Made by a program: the position numbers and the translations under genes
Source: Calamus simplicifolius
Lineage: Eukaryota; Streptophyta; Magnoliopsida; Arecales; Arecaceae
Direction: 5' to 3'
Assembly: GCA_900491605.1 (NCBI GenBank)
Contig: UESW01004823.1
Span: forward strand, 167,823 to 231,822
Length of the DNA: 64,000 nt
Shown here: positions 45,804-57,500 of the stretch, one piece after another
How positions within the stretch are numbered: position 1 is the stretch's first letter
Layout: each line of letters starts with the position of its first letter
Notes under the pieces: model-generated
Database searches by the model: none
Told to the model about the DNA's origin: nothing
What the model saw: only the letters and a program-made list of their open reading frames with translations

Positions 45804-46763
45804 ATGAAGGAGGATGCGGCTGAGCTTGTCAAGAAATGTGATAGTTGTCAACGTCACGCTAATATCCAGCGACAGCCGACGTCTCACCTGGCCCCCTTGG
45901 TGGCACCTTGGCCCTTCGCCCAGTGGGTAATGGATATCCTGGGACCCTTCCCCCGGCCTCCGGATAGCGAAAGTTCCTCTTGGTAGCGGTGGATCACTTC
46001 ACCAAGTGGGTTGAAGCCGAGGCCTTGGCCAAGATTACCGAAAGCAAAGTGAGATCTTTCTTCTGGAAGTCCATCATATGTCGGTTTGGACTGCCGTGCA
46101 CATTAGTCACTGATAACGGCCGATAATTTGACAACGCGCCCTTCCGGGAGTTCTGCTCTGAGCTGGGCATCCATCAGAGGTTCACTTCTGTCGGGCATCC
46201 TCAAACTAACGAGGCGGCCGAGGTGACTAATCGGATCATTCTCCAAGGGCTGAGATCGGCTAGATGGCTGCAAGGGGCGATGGGTGGAGGAGCTCCCCAA
46301 CGTGCTATGGGCCTACCACACAACGCCGCGAGCCCCCACCGGCGAAACGCCATTCAGCTTAGTCTTTGGCTCTGAAGCTGTTATTCCGGTAGAGGTTGGT
46401 GCACCAAGCCCTCAGGTGGAAGCATACAACGAGGAAGGTAACCCTGACCAACTGCGAGCCAACCTCGACCTGGTGGAGGAGGTGCGAGACCGGGCGCGGC
46501 TTCGAATGGCGGCCTATCGGCAGCGGGCCGCAAAGTACTACAACGCTCGTGTGCACCCCCGGACGTTCCTGCCAGGAGATCTGGTCCTTCGACGGGCTGA
46601 GGTCTCGAAGCCAGCTGAGGGAGGCAAGCTAGCCCCAAATTGGGAGGGGCCTTACCAGATCGCCGAAACACTCCGCCACGGAGCTTATAAAATTGAAGAA
46701 CTTGATGGGACACCACTCCCAAGAACATGGAATGCAGATAACCTTCGTCGGTATTATCAGTAA
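45804..46763 (+). pseudogene. Element C integrase (broken)
   Basis: Zinc region CDSCQRHANIQRQPTSH, then WVMDILGPFPRP. An indel near 45970 follows, then VDHFTKWVEAEAL, TDNGR and an in-frame TAA at 46123. An indel near 46275 precedes the last open stretch (46284-46763) with WAYHTTPRAPTGETPFSLVF, LVLRRAEVSKPAEGGKLAPN and NADNLRRYYQ, which ends at the natural pol stop. No chromodomain is visible, as expected for Tat elements. Confidence 0.92.
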
Positions 46764-46869
46764 TGTATTCCTCCTCTCATGTCAAGTATCACCCCTGTAT
46801 TCACTTGGGTCTCCGCCCCTCATTCAATATTAACGGGATTCAATGTCAGCTACTAAAATCTTCTCACAG

Positions 46870-48065
46870 AAAAGCCCTGCACCAGCCAGGCATAAAGCCC
46901 AGTGTACCACTGGCAGAGCGGTGTACCACCAGCTCTCAGCAACAAAAGCCCGACCCCTGGTCGGCACCAAAGCCCTGCACCAGCCAGGCATAAAGCCTAG
47001 TGTACCACTGGCAGAGCGGTGTACCACCGGCTCTCAGCAACAAAAGCCCGACCCCTGGTCGGCACCAAAGCCCTGCACCAGCCAGGCATAAAGCCTAGTG
47101 TACCACTGGCAGAGCGGTGTACCACCGGCTCTCAGCAACAAAAGCCCGACCCCTGGTCAGCACCTAAGCCCTGCACCAGCCAGGCATAAAGCCCAGTGTA
47201 CCACTGGCAGAGCGGTGTACTACCGGCTCTCAGCAACAAAAGCCCGACCCCTGGTCGGCACCAAAGCCCTACACCAGCCAGGCATAAAGCCCAGTGTACC
47301 ACTGGCAGAGCGGTGTACCACCGGCTCTCAGCAACAAAAGCCCGACCCCTGGTCGGCACCAAAGCCCTGCACCAGCCAGGCATAAAGCCCAGTGTACCAC
47401 TGGCAGAGCGATGTACCACCGGCTCTCAGCAACAAAAGCCCGACACCCGTCGGCACCTAAAGCCCCGCTTCACGGCACAAGAAACTTCGGGCTTGCTGAA
47501 CTTAAAGCCCGGCACCCGACGGCACAAAGTCCCGCCGGTCAGACAAAAGCCCGACCCCTGGTCGGCACCAAAGCCCTGCACCAGCCAGGCATAAAGCCCA
47601 GTGTACCACTGGCAGAGCGGTGTACCACCGTCTCTCAGCAACAAAAGCCCGACCCCTGGTCGGCACCAAAGCCCTGCACCAGCCAGGCATAAAGCCCAGT
47701 GTACCACTGGCAGAGCGGTGTACCACCGGCTCTCAGCAACAAAAGCTCGACCCCTGGTCAGCACCTAAGCCCTGCACCAGCCAGGCATAAAGCCCAGTGT
47801 ACCACTGGCAGAGCGGTGTACCATCGGCTCTCAGCAACAAAAGCCCGACCCCTGGTCGGCACCAAAGCCCTGCACCAGCCAAGCATAAAGCCCAGTGTAC
47901 CACTGGCAGAGCGATGTACCACCGGCTCTCAGCAACAAAAGCCCGACACCCATCGGCACCTAAAGCCCCGCTTCGGATGGCACAAGAAACTTCGGGCTTG
48001 CTGAACTTAAAGCCCGGGACCCGACGGCACAAAGTCCCGCCGGTCAAATAAAAGCCGACCCCTGT
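46870..48065. repeat. 98-bp tandem array between pol and antisense gene of element C
   Basis: About ten units begin CCCTGCACCAGCCAGGCATA (46874, 46972, 47070, 47169, 47267, 47365, 47573, 47671, 47770 and 47868). A variant block of about 110 bp with CCCGCTTCACGGCACAAGAA or a close form interrupts the array twice, near 47450 and 47950, giving a higher-order pattern. Long open frames here are repeat artefacts. Confidence 0.93.
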
Positions 48066-48426
48066 AGACACCAAAAGCCATGCGCCTATTTAGTACACGG
48101 TCCAACACTCGGCAGGACGTTGCCCCGATGGCCTCGAGGAGCCCGTCTACCTAACCTCTGACTGCCGGTGTTTCCGCTCCGAAAAACTTACTCTCCCTGG
48201 TCCTAACTTTCGGGTCTAAACAGTTGGGGCGGAATATCGCGAGTTGAGAGTTGTCCCCCGGCACTATCGAAACTAATGGGATCACAGGGCTATGTGTCGT
48301 CAATTGACAAGGTTCATGATAAGACAGAATGCATCTTGAAGCATGTTTTCATTAATTAGAAAGGGCTACAAAATGCTGACGTTGTCGGACTTGTAAAAAA
48401 GAAAGAACAAAACAACAAGAGTGCGA

Positions 48427-50318
48427 GCTCACGGCTCTACCGATGCGTGCTCATCATCAAAAGGGGCCAAGTCAGACAAACGCTCCAGCTCAACCTCCAG
48501 GGCCTGTGGGAAGTTTAGGTCCCTGGCCACCTTCTCCTTGCCATGCTGGAACCCGTCGAGGAATACAGCCGCCGAGGCTTCGGCCAGGTCGTTTGTGAAG
48601 CGCCTGGACGCCTTGTACTCCTCTATGAGCCCGGCGGCCCGGACCTTCTCTGCAGCAAGGGCCTCCGTTGCAACCCTTTCAGCCTCCTGCGCGCGGCTCA
48701 CCTCCTCTTTGGACCGGCTCACCTCCTCCTTCGCCGCTCGCGCCTCTTCCGTCGCCGTGCCCGCTCGCTCCTCGGCCTCCCGGAGGGCTGAGGTTAGCTC
48801 AGAGATATGAATGTCCCTGGCCATTACAGTGTTCTCGGCCTCCATCATTTGGAGGAGCGCTGCGCGTGCACAGTTGGATTCGATCTCCGCCCGGCTCTCG
48901 ACGGCTTGTACCTCGTTCGCCCAGGCGCTTCTGGCCGACTCCAGCGCCTTCTCGGCCGCCTCCGCGCGGCACCGAGCCTCCTCGACCTCCTTTTGCATCT
49001 CCCGCAGAAGGACCTTCCCATCGCGCATTGCTTCCCTGGCGGCCCTTAGGGAATATGCAATCTGCGCGCGTAAACTCCAGGTCAGCTGAAGGAAGGGAAT
49101 AAAAGGTAAAGGGCAAGAAGATCACTTACCCTGACGACAGCAGCATAGGAGTCCTGAAAGAACGCGCTCGCTTTCTGGTGACTGACGTCCTCCAAATCTT
49201 AGGGACAAAAATCGGATCCAGGACTCGCTCAGCCCAGCGACCGTCGTTCAGGGAGTCTTGGGGTGGCCCGGGATCGCCCCCACCTCGCTCCGTCATTTCA
49301 GCTGTCCCCGATTCGGTGCGTGGGCCACTCCTGGGGACCCCTCAGGGGGTGGGCTCACGGGACCAGATGGTCCCTCACCCCAATCCCTGGTGGCATCCGG
49401 CGGGGTCGGTCCCCCAGGAGCCGGGGACTCTTCGGTCAATATGGGCCCCTCCGTGGCCGGCTCCTCAGCGGCGACTCCTGCGGTTGTCCCCACCCCTGGT
49501 GGAGTGTCGGCCGTGAGGTCAACCTCCAGGACAGCTGGGACATCTTGCGGAGCCGGGGGTGGGGAGACTTGGGCCGGTGGGAGGGCCCGAGCCATCGGAC
49601 GCTTCGGGGCTGGGGCCTGCTGACCCCTGGATGGTCCTTCCCGGGCCCTCTTCTTGGAGGTAGCCCTTAGCAGCTTTGCCGCCGGTATCTTCATGGCTGC
49701 GTGGCATCAGTTGGGTTTTTTCTTAGTTAAAAAAAAAAAAGAGAGAGAGAAAAAGAGAAGAGAGAAAAGGGGGGGGGGAGAAGCGAAATTTTTGGCTAAG
49801 GATGGAGAGAACTTACCCCGGTGGGGAATGAGACCCGCCGACTCCAGATTATCCTCCGACAGCAATAGGGTGTATCGGGGGATCTCGGTGGCCAGCAGCA
49901 TCCCTAGCGCCTCTCGGTCCCCAGGGTGGATGGCAACGGCGTTCCCCCGGAGGTCGGGGTCCCCCCACTAGGGCCTGACTTGGTCAACATTAGCAAAAAA
50001 GAAACGGGATTTCCATCCCTTAATGGAAGAAGGAAGGAGGAGTTTTAGGACCCGATTGGGTCGGGGCAGAAACAACCACCAGCCCTTTTGAGCCCGAAGG
50101 GTGTAGAAAGAACGAAAAAGGCTAATGCGGGGGGTAATGTTCAGGCGATAGCAGAGGATGACAAAGGCACAGATGACACAATAGGAGTTTGGAACTAACT
50201 GAGAGGGGGTCAAGGAATAATAGTTAAGGAGGAAACCAAATGCAGGCCCGCAGGTTGCAGGGGAGGTCGGAGCGTAGACGCGAGGGGGACGATGACAAGA
50301 GAGGCAGTAAGACGTCAA
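48427..50318 (-). pseudogene. Antisense spliced gene of element C (PF04195-like domain plus coiled coil)
   Basis: Read on the minus strand. Exon 1 (50318 to 49817) has VYAPTSPATCGPAFGFLLNY, LTPSQLVPNSYCVI and LLPSSIKGWKSRFFF, the pattern of the putative gypsy-type transposon domain PF04195. One in-frame TAG at 49970-49968 breaks it. A GTAAGT donor at 49816 and an acceptor CAG ending at 49697 keep frame into exon 2 (49696 to 49131), which is basic and then Pro-rich and ends FFQDSYAAVVR. A second GTAAGT (49130) and AG (49086) join exon 3 (49085 to 48427), a long Ala/Glu-rich coiled coil. The second intron would be only 45 bp, short for a plant. The true start was not found. Function unknown; similar antisense ORFs exist in Grande/Retand elements. 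Confidence 0.75.
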
Positions 50319-50673
50319 TTCGACTCCTCGCTTAGCTTTATCAGGTTTTCAAATCGTCCCGTCACGTCTCATCGGCCACATGGCCCCTTGCCATAGGCTG
50401 GCTTGCCTCGAGGGGCACCCGGCGCGTGGCACGGCACGCCCCCGGCAGTGGTGGGACCCCGCTGACGTCGTCGTAATGAAAGGTAATGATGGTGCGGCTT
50501 TTTGTGCAAACTTCGAAGGGCCAGTTCCCTCTCTCGAGGTTGATCGTGGCGGGCACAGCGTATGGGGGGCCGCCTCCTTACATTCCCCAGGCCGTCCGCA
50601 TAAAAGATGAGGACGGGGATCAGCCACGTGGAGAACACCCCTTGCGCCTCAACGGTGGGACCCGCTTCGCTCC

Positions 50674-50690
50674 AGGGGTGGGGGGGCATC
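50674..50690 (+). other. Polypurine tract, element C
   Basis: AGGGGTGGGGGGGCATC lies directly before the 3' LTR. It is a G-rich plus-strand primer, interrupted by single pyrimidines. Confidence 0.75.
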
Positions 50691-52240
50691 TGATATGACT
50701 GCTCCCGCGTCGTCAGGATAAAAGGTAACGACGGCTAATGACCCCGAGGCCCCCATCGGTCTCGGGGTGCACTAGCATTTTTCCACCCCCGAGACCCCTT
50801 TCGGTCTCGGGGTGGGGTCATCATCTCTTGACCCCAAGACCCCCACCGGTCTCGGGGCGCATTGGCATTTCCCCACCCCCGGGACCCCTTCCGATCTTGG
50901 GGTGGGGTCATCATCTCTTGACCCCGAGACCCCCACCGGTCTCGGGGTGCATTGGCATTTCCCCCACCCCCGGGACCCCTTTCGATCTCGGGGTGGGGTC
51001 ATCATCTCTTGACCCCGAGACCCCCACCGGTCTCGGGGTGCATTGGCATTTCCCCACCCCCGGGACCCTTCCGGTCTTGGGGTGGGGTCATCATCTCTTG
51101 ACCCAGAGACCCCCACCGGTCTCGGGGTGCATTAGCATTCCCCCACCCCCGGGACCCCTTCCGGTCTCGGGATGGGGTCATCATCTCTTGACCCCGAGAC
51201 CCCCACCGGTCTCGGGGTGCATTGGCATTTCCCCCACCCCCGGGACCCCTTCCGGTCTCGGGGTGGGGTCATCATCTCTTGACCCCGAGACCCCCACCGG
51301 TCTCGGGGTGCATTGGCATTTCCCCACCCCCGGGACCCCTTCCGTTCTCGGGGTGGGGTCATCATCTCTTGACCCAGAGACCCCCACCGGTCTCGGGGTG
51401 CATTAGCATTCCCCCACCCCCGGGACCCCTTCCGGTCTCGGGGTGGGGTCATCATCTCTTGACCCCGAGACCCCCCACCGGTCTCGGGGTGCACTGGCAT
51501 TCCCCCACCCCCGGGACCCTTTCTGGTCTCGGGGTGGGGTTATCATTTCTTGGCCCCGAGACCCCCCTACCGGTCTCGGGGTGCACCGGCATCTTCCCAT
51601 TCCCGGGACCCCTTCTGGTCTCAGGGTGGGGTCATCAACAATTGACATGTAGTTCAACCGTCGAAAGAAATGACGACTTCAGGCCGCACGACGCACCCAT
51701 GTGACTCTCAGTACGCCCGTGATTGCCCCCATTACGGAGGGCCATACCTCATAACGGCGTATGGTGCATTGCATGTCCCTGTGCATGGTCATGCCTCACT
51801 ACGGCGTATGATTCGCTATCGCTTGCAACTGTGCTCGGTCATATCATCCGACGGCGTGCACTGAATGCCTTCGCGGCTGTTGGACACGTATGACACCACG
51901 TCAGCAAGCGGTGCGGGATGTCTCTGGCACGCGCAGCGATGGTACGACGGTGATCTTCCGAGACAGTGAGATAGGATATTCAGACAGGTATAAAAGCACG
52001 TGCTCGCACTGTAAGTAGGGATCTGAACTCTGGTTTTCTGAGCTTTCTTCCTCCCAGTAAAATCCTAACCGCCTCAATTCTCTTCCGCTGAGCGGTTCTT
52101 TGTCTGAGCCCAAGTGACTGACTTGATCGTCGGAGGGTCCCTACCGGTATCACCGGTCTCCAAGGACTTATCTTGCAGGACTCCGAGGAGAAGGACGTCC
52201 GTCTTCCTCGACGCTTGAGGAAGGTGACTTGGCGTCATCA
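50691..52240 (+). repeat. Element C 3' LTR
   Basis: The 1550-bp partner of 39512-41228. The minisatellite at about 50738-51640 has about ten units against twelve in the 5' LTR. The unique part (51640-52240) is almost identical by eye to 40625-41228. TATA box at 51989-51996. Confidence 0.95.
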
Positions 52241-52245
52241 CCTAC

Positions 52246-52800
52246 CATATGGCGAGCGTCTCCTTTCTTTTATCCTCACTCCCTGCAATTCATTACATTG
52301 TTTCCCTCCCTTTTTCTCTTGATCCCTTGGTCCATTCATATAAAACGATGAAGTGAGATTTTATTGAAAGGAAACTGACAAACACGATCCCTGCTATGGA
52401 TGGATGAACTTCCTCCATGTCTGTCCCTCTGAAATTTTTCAGAGAGAGAGAGAGAGAAGGTACCAAGGAAACAAAGTTTATTTTGAGGCCCCCATAAGCA
52501 CAGAATATGAGTGGATGTTAAGCCAGAATAGAGTAGATTAACGTAAATTTAGAACTAAAGGAAAACAGATTCTGAAACAGTGATTTTGCCACCTGTAATT
52601 AATTTCAGAATGAAATATACCATAAATAAGATGAAAGTAGGCATCATGAATTTGACATATACCAACTCACAGAATATGTGCTGATTTGGTATCAGAAACA
52701 AATTGGCTGCTAACCAATATATTAAACACCAAGCCCATGACTAACGTGAAATGTATCATATGCTTGAGATGCCATAGCAAGCCACAAGCTGCAAATCTTG
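52246..52800. other. Region without recognisable gene, right flank of element C
   Basis: AT-rich DNA with a short (GA)n run at 52441-52456. No coding domain on either strand. This is the right half of the target into which element C inserted. Confidence 0.55.
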
Positions 52801-52906
52801 TAAAAATGTGTCTTCCGCCGGTACTGCTTTAAGATTTGTGCTCGGAGTGTCTTCGTCCCCGATCTTCGCTGATCGTTGTCGTCTGCTGGTCCTCTTGCTC
52901 AGAGTG

Positions 52907-54593
52907 ATGGCTGACCTCCCCAATCCGTCTCCGGTCGGTCCCGATGGCGTCAGGAACGCTGGGATGTCCTGGCGCCGTGCCGGTGGAAGCCAGTTTGAAT
53001 GGATCTCCCCGGCGCCTTCTCCGGTTGTCGTCGCCGAACTGGAACGGCTGTACCCCGATATAGTCCAAGTCCCGGTACCTGCGCTGGAGGAGGAAGTAGC
53101 TCGTTGGCACAATCACGTTATTTTGGCCCGTTGTCTCTCCCGCTGGATCCCTCCGGAGGCTATCCTCAGGGAATTCCAGCGAGCTGGGATTCAGGGGATA
53201 TCGAATCGGTTTCGTTGGCCAACAGGCATTTTCTCTTCCGTTTCTCTGACCCCTTTCCATGGAGCTTGCTCTCGGAAGACCCTGGGTCGCCAATGGCCAA
53301 CCCATCGCCGTTGCTCCGTGGCAACCAGACTTCGTCCCATCCTCAAGCTCTCTGACCAGTGCCCTGCTTTGGATTCGTCTTCCCCAGCTGCCTATTGAAT
53401 ACTGGAAGGAGGACGTGCTATCATCCATCGTTGCGGTTGCTGCTGATTACATGTTCTCCGATGCTTCTACCAGAGAACGGATTCGGGGAGGGTTCGCGAG
53501 AGTGTGTACTCGGGTGGATTTGAGCAAGCCCCTGCGGCCGGGTGCCCGTGTTCGTGGAAGCAGGGAACCATTCTGGCAGCAGTTTTCCTATGAAAATCTT
53601 GAAGGGATCTGCTGCTCGTGCGGTACCCTGCATCTCGGAGGGAGCTGTGGGGCGCCTCTTGATCCTTCCTCTTCCTCTGCCCTCCCGAGTGGATCTGGAT
53701 TTGGACCTTGGATGTCGTCCCTGAGGCGTCGGAAATCTTCTCCAGCTGCTCAGCCTTCTCTCAGCAAACAGAAGCCTGGAATGAGCTCTACTTCTCCTCC
53801 TTCCTCTGCCTCCCCAGACGGGTGGGTCTCTCCGAAGAAAGTCTTTAGGAGGTCGGGAGGCAAGGAGTCCACTCCCCCTTCGGACAGGCATCCTCTTCGT
53901 GGGATTGATGCAGCTGATGGTCTCAGGTCCTCAGCGTGCCGTTTTTCCCCTGGCGTGCCGGTTTGCAAGGGTTTTCAAATTCAAGCCAGTGACTCTAACA
54001 TTCAGACTTCTGAAGGGAAAAGGGGTGGTGATCCAATCAAGTTGGCTGCTAACCCATTTTCTTGCCTGGAGTCAGCTTCCTCTGATGGTAATGGTCCTGG
54101 CCTCCTGTTGTCCCATATAGGAGGAAAATCTGGCCCTGCTAAGCAGGCCCGGCCTGTTGAGCCTCTAACACAGCGACTACCTTCTAAGCCTAATTCATCC
54201 AAAGGCAAAGGACTTCTGAGGGGTAAGGATGGGAAGAAAGCTATCTTCACCTTCTCTGCTCCTTCAGTTACCCCCCAGGGTTTAGGTGTTTCCCCTGGGC
54301 CGGGGTCCAAGAAGTCCCGTTGCAAGGAGGGGACTACTCTGGGCAGTTTGGTAGAGTCCTCCTTACCTCCTTCGACGGCTGTGATAGATCACGATTCTGC
54401 GGTCTCCCTTCTAAAGAATGCTATTCGGAAAAAAGATGCAGATATGGCTATGGAATTGGCACGGCAGGAGTGCCAGGAAGCAGGGGGAAGCAGTGCTCCG
54501 GAGCTTGTTGGCTCCCACACTACTTCTGACTCTATTGTTCTGGAGATATCTGGGGATATGGATGATGTCCCCCCTGCTCTTCCTTCTGAATGA
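52907..54593 (+). pseudogene. LINE ORF1 (DUF4283-like, frameshifted near start)
   Basis: The ATG at 52907 (MADLPNPSPV) opens the N-terminal part, which loses frame near 53230. From 53259 to the TGA at 54591-54593 one frame of 444 residues is open. It has GRPWVANGQPIAVAPWQPDF and LLWIRLPQLPIEYWKEDVL (DUF4283 pattern), a zinc-finger-like CCSCGTLHLGGSC near 53610, then a long Ser/Pro-rich basic tail. ORF1 proteins of plant LINEs bind element RNA. The stop overlaps the ORF2 start as ATGA. Confidence 0.85.
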
Positions 54594-57500
54594 AGCTTCT
54601 TTTTTGGAATGTGCGAGGTGCTCAGAAACCCTCGTTTCGGTCCTCGTTCGGTAGGCTTCTTCAGCTTCATGACTTTGATATTTGTGTTCTGCTGGAGACC
54701 CGGTTGTCTGGGGCTAGCCTTGCTCATCTTCAGAGACAGCTTTCCAGATTATGGGTTTCTTACTCCATTGAGTCGGTTGGCCTCTCTGGTGGTATTCTGG
54801 TTCTTTAGAAAAATAATAACATCAGGGTTGATGCCTTCCATGGATGTGGTCAACAGGTGTCCCTGGTCATATCTGAGGGTTCCTCGGCCCCCTGGCTTCT
54901 CTCGGGTGTTTATGCCAGTACCGACTTCAGACTGCGTCGTGATCTCTGGGTGGAGCTTCCCTCTCTTCTTGCTCAGGGCTTACCTTCCCTCCTTGCTGGT
55001 GACTTCAACTGCATTGTCGGGGCTGACGAGAAAAAGGGGGTCGGCAGTTCGTTGGATCACCGGATGTGGTTGAGTTCAGATCCTTTATATCCTCCGCTGG
55101 GCTCTTGGATCTGGGGTTTTTCGGATCCCTTTTCACCGGGTGTAATAACCGCCAAGGCTCTGCCCATGTTTGGGAAAGACTGGATAGGGCCATAGCATCT
55201 CCTTCTTGGCTCCAGCTTTTTCCTTCTACTACCGTTACTCATCTGTCCAGAATTGGCTCCGACCATTGTCCTATTCTTGTTTCTACTGATAACACTATTC
55301 ATCAGAGCAAGATGTTTAGATTTGAGAAATTCTGGACCTTTTATTCTTCTGCTAGGTCAATCATCTCTCAGGTTTGGCGATTACCTATTAGAGGGAGTGC
55401 TACCTATCGTCTGTCTCGGCGCCTAATTCTTGCTGGTCGTAGACTCTCTAGATGGAACAGAAGAGAGGTGGGGGATATTGTTCGGCAAGTTGAGCAGACT
55501 GAGGCTACCATCTCTACCCTGCAGTCGAAAGAGGATCAGGAGGGGTTCCTTAATCAGTCTGACCTTTCGTCTCTCAGGTCCTGTTTGGCTGAGCACCATT
55601 CTCTATTGTTGTAGCAGGAGACCTTTTGGAGACAAAGGTCCCGAATCCAGTGGGTTAGGGAGGGGGATCGCAACACTAGATTCTTTCATCAGGCCACTTT
55701 GAAGCGTCGTGCGATGAACCGCATTAGGCGTTTAGTTGATAATGAGGGGGAGATTTAGGAGGATGTTCAGGTTATCAGGACCTTGTTATATCAGTTCTTT
55801 CAGTCTAGATGGACGAAGCATACTGGAGTGGGTTTCCCTGTGTTTCCTGTTCTGGCCCCGTTTAGGGTCACCACTGCTGAAAATGCTCGTCTCACCATGC
55901 CTATTTCGGCGGACGATATTCAGCGGGCTGTTTGGGATCTTGGTGCCGATAAAGCCCCTGGTCCTGATGGGTTTCCTCCTTTGTTCTTCCGCTTCTATTG
56001 GGATATAGTGGGTCAGGAGGTTGTGCAGGCCATTCAGCTGGTGTTTCTCTCTCACTCTGTCCCCTCTGATTGGAATAGGACCCTTATCACCTTGGTGCCC
56101 AAACGCCCTGATGCCTCCTCTCCTCAGCATTACCAGCCTATCAGCCTATGTTCCACCTTGTACAAGGTGTGTGCTCGCATTTTGGTCTCCCGTTTGTCTC
56201 TGGTGATCCCTCGCCTCATCTTCCTAGAGCAGGGCGCTTTTATTAGGGGACGTAGCATTACTGATAATGCCCTTCTAGCATAGGAACTCATGCATGACCT
56301 TCAGCGTGCTTCTCGACGTCATAGCCTCATGGTTGTTAAGCTTGATATGGAGAGAGCTTATGATAGAATGAGCTGGGATTTTCTGAGACATACGCTAGCC
56401 GAGTTTGGGTTTCATGATTGCTTTGTCGACTGGATTATGGCATGTATTCTTCGGCCATCCTTCTCTCTCATCATCAACGGGGGTCAGACGGATTATTTTC
56501 ACTCTGAGGTCGGTTTGCGGCAGGGTTGCCCTCTGTCCCCTTTTCTCTTCATCCTTTCTGCTGATGCTTTGTCCAGGGCTCTTATTCAGGCTCAATGGAT
56601 TTGTCTATTGCCCCATACTCTGCGAGTCCAACTGGGCCGACTCTCTCCCATCTACTGTTCGCTGATGACTGCATCCTTATGGGTAAGGCCACTATTCGTA
56701 ATGTATCCATATTTGCGGCCATAGTGCAGACCTATTGTCGGGCTTCTGGTTAGAAAGTTAATTTAAGTAAATCTCTGATATGTTTTAGTCCTAAGATGGC
56801 AGCTGCTGTTAGGGATTCTATCTTGCATATCATGGGTATTACTTCTCAGGCTGATCGGCTATCCTACTTGGGGATCCCAATCACTGGTAGAAGGCCTCGT
56901 CGTTCTGACTTCAGTGTTCTTGAGAGGAGGGTCTGCGATCGCTTAGATGGTTGGCAGGTCTCTGGGTTATCTATGATGGCTCGGATCACTCTTCTACGCT
57001 CTGTTCTCTCTTCTCTTTCGCTCTATCTGTTATCTAACGCGGCCATCCCTGTGATGTGCCTAAGGAAGATAGAGCGTCATTTTCGGGATTTTCTCTGGGC
57101 CTCGAGCCAAGACGGTCATGGAGTCCATCTTCTTGCCGGGATATCATTTGCTTGCCGATTGCTCAGGGGGGTCTTGGTATCCAATCTCTTGTTGCTAGGA
57201 GGGAGGCTCTTATTGCTAGGCATGCCTCGCGATTCTTGCTTGATCCGCGTTGTTTGTGGAGCGCCTTCATGCATGGTAAATACGGAGATTGGAATCACTC
57301 TATCTCTTCTCCATCTTCTCGTGGGCACTCCTTCTTCTGGAAAGAGGTTTGTCGGCATGCTTCGATTGTTATGGACCGCACCTCTTGGATGATTGGTGAT
57401 GGTTCTTCAGTCGATGTACTTCAGGACACTTGGATTGCGGACCAGCCTCTTTCTCGGTGGCCAACCTTTGTGACCACAGATATCCCTAATGGTATGAGAG

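Larger units (their letters stand above)
39512..52240 (+). mobile_element. Element C: full-length Tat-lineage Gypsy retrotransposon with antisense gene
   Basis: LTRs at 39512-41228 and 50691-52240 (TGAYATGACTGCTCC...GTCATCA) bound a 12.7-kb element flanked by CCTAC. Order: primer site, gag, protease, RT, dual RNase H, integrase, a 98-bp tandem array, a minus-strand spliced gene, a G-rich polypurine tract. This plan, with repeats and an antisense ORF in the long 3' region, is that of Grande/Retand-type Tat elements. Pol has several frameshifts, so the copy is probably not autonomous. The sequence is GC-rich compared with the SIRE elements. Confidence 0.95.

Noticed and set aside
46870..48065. 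CRISPR-like array
   Set aside because: Units are contiguous tandem repeats of 98 bp with no unique spacers, inside a plant retrotransposon.
46843..48074. Long frames on both strands in the 98-bp array
   Set aside because: They are repeat artefacts. The same peptide recurs in each unit and the units are non-coding by position.
48543..49102. Plus-strand frames opposite the antisense gene of element C
   Set aside because: They have low-complexity Arg/Pro/Leu composition mirroring the Ala/Glu-rich coiled coil on the minus strand.
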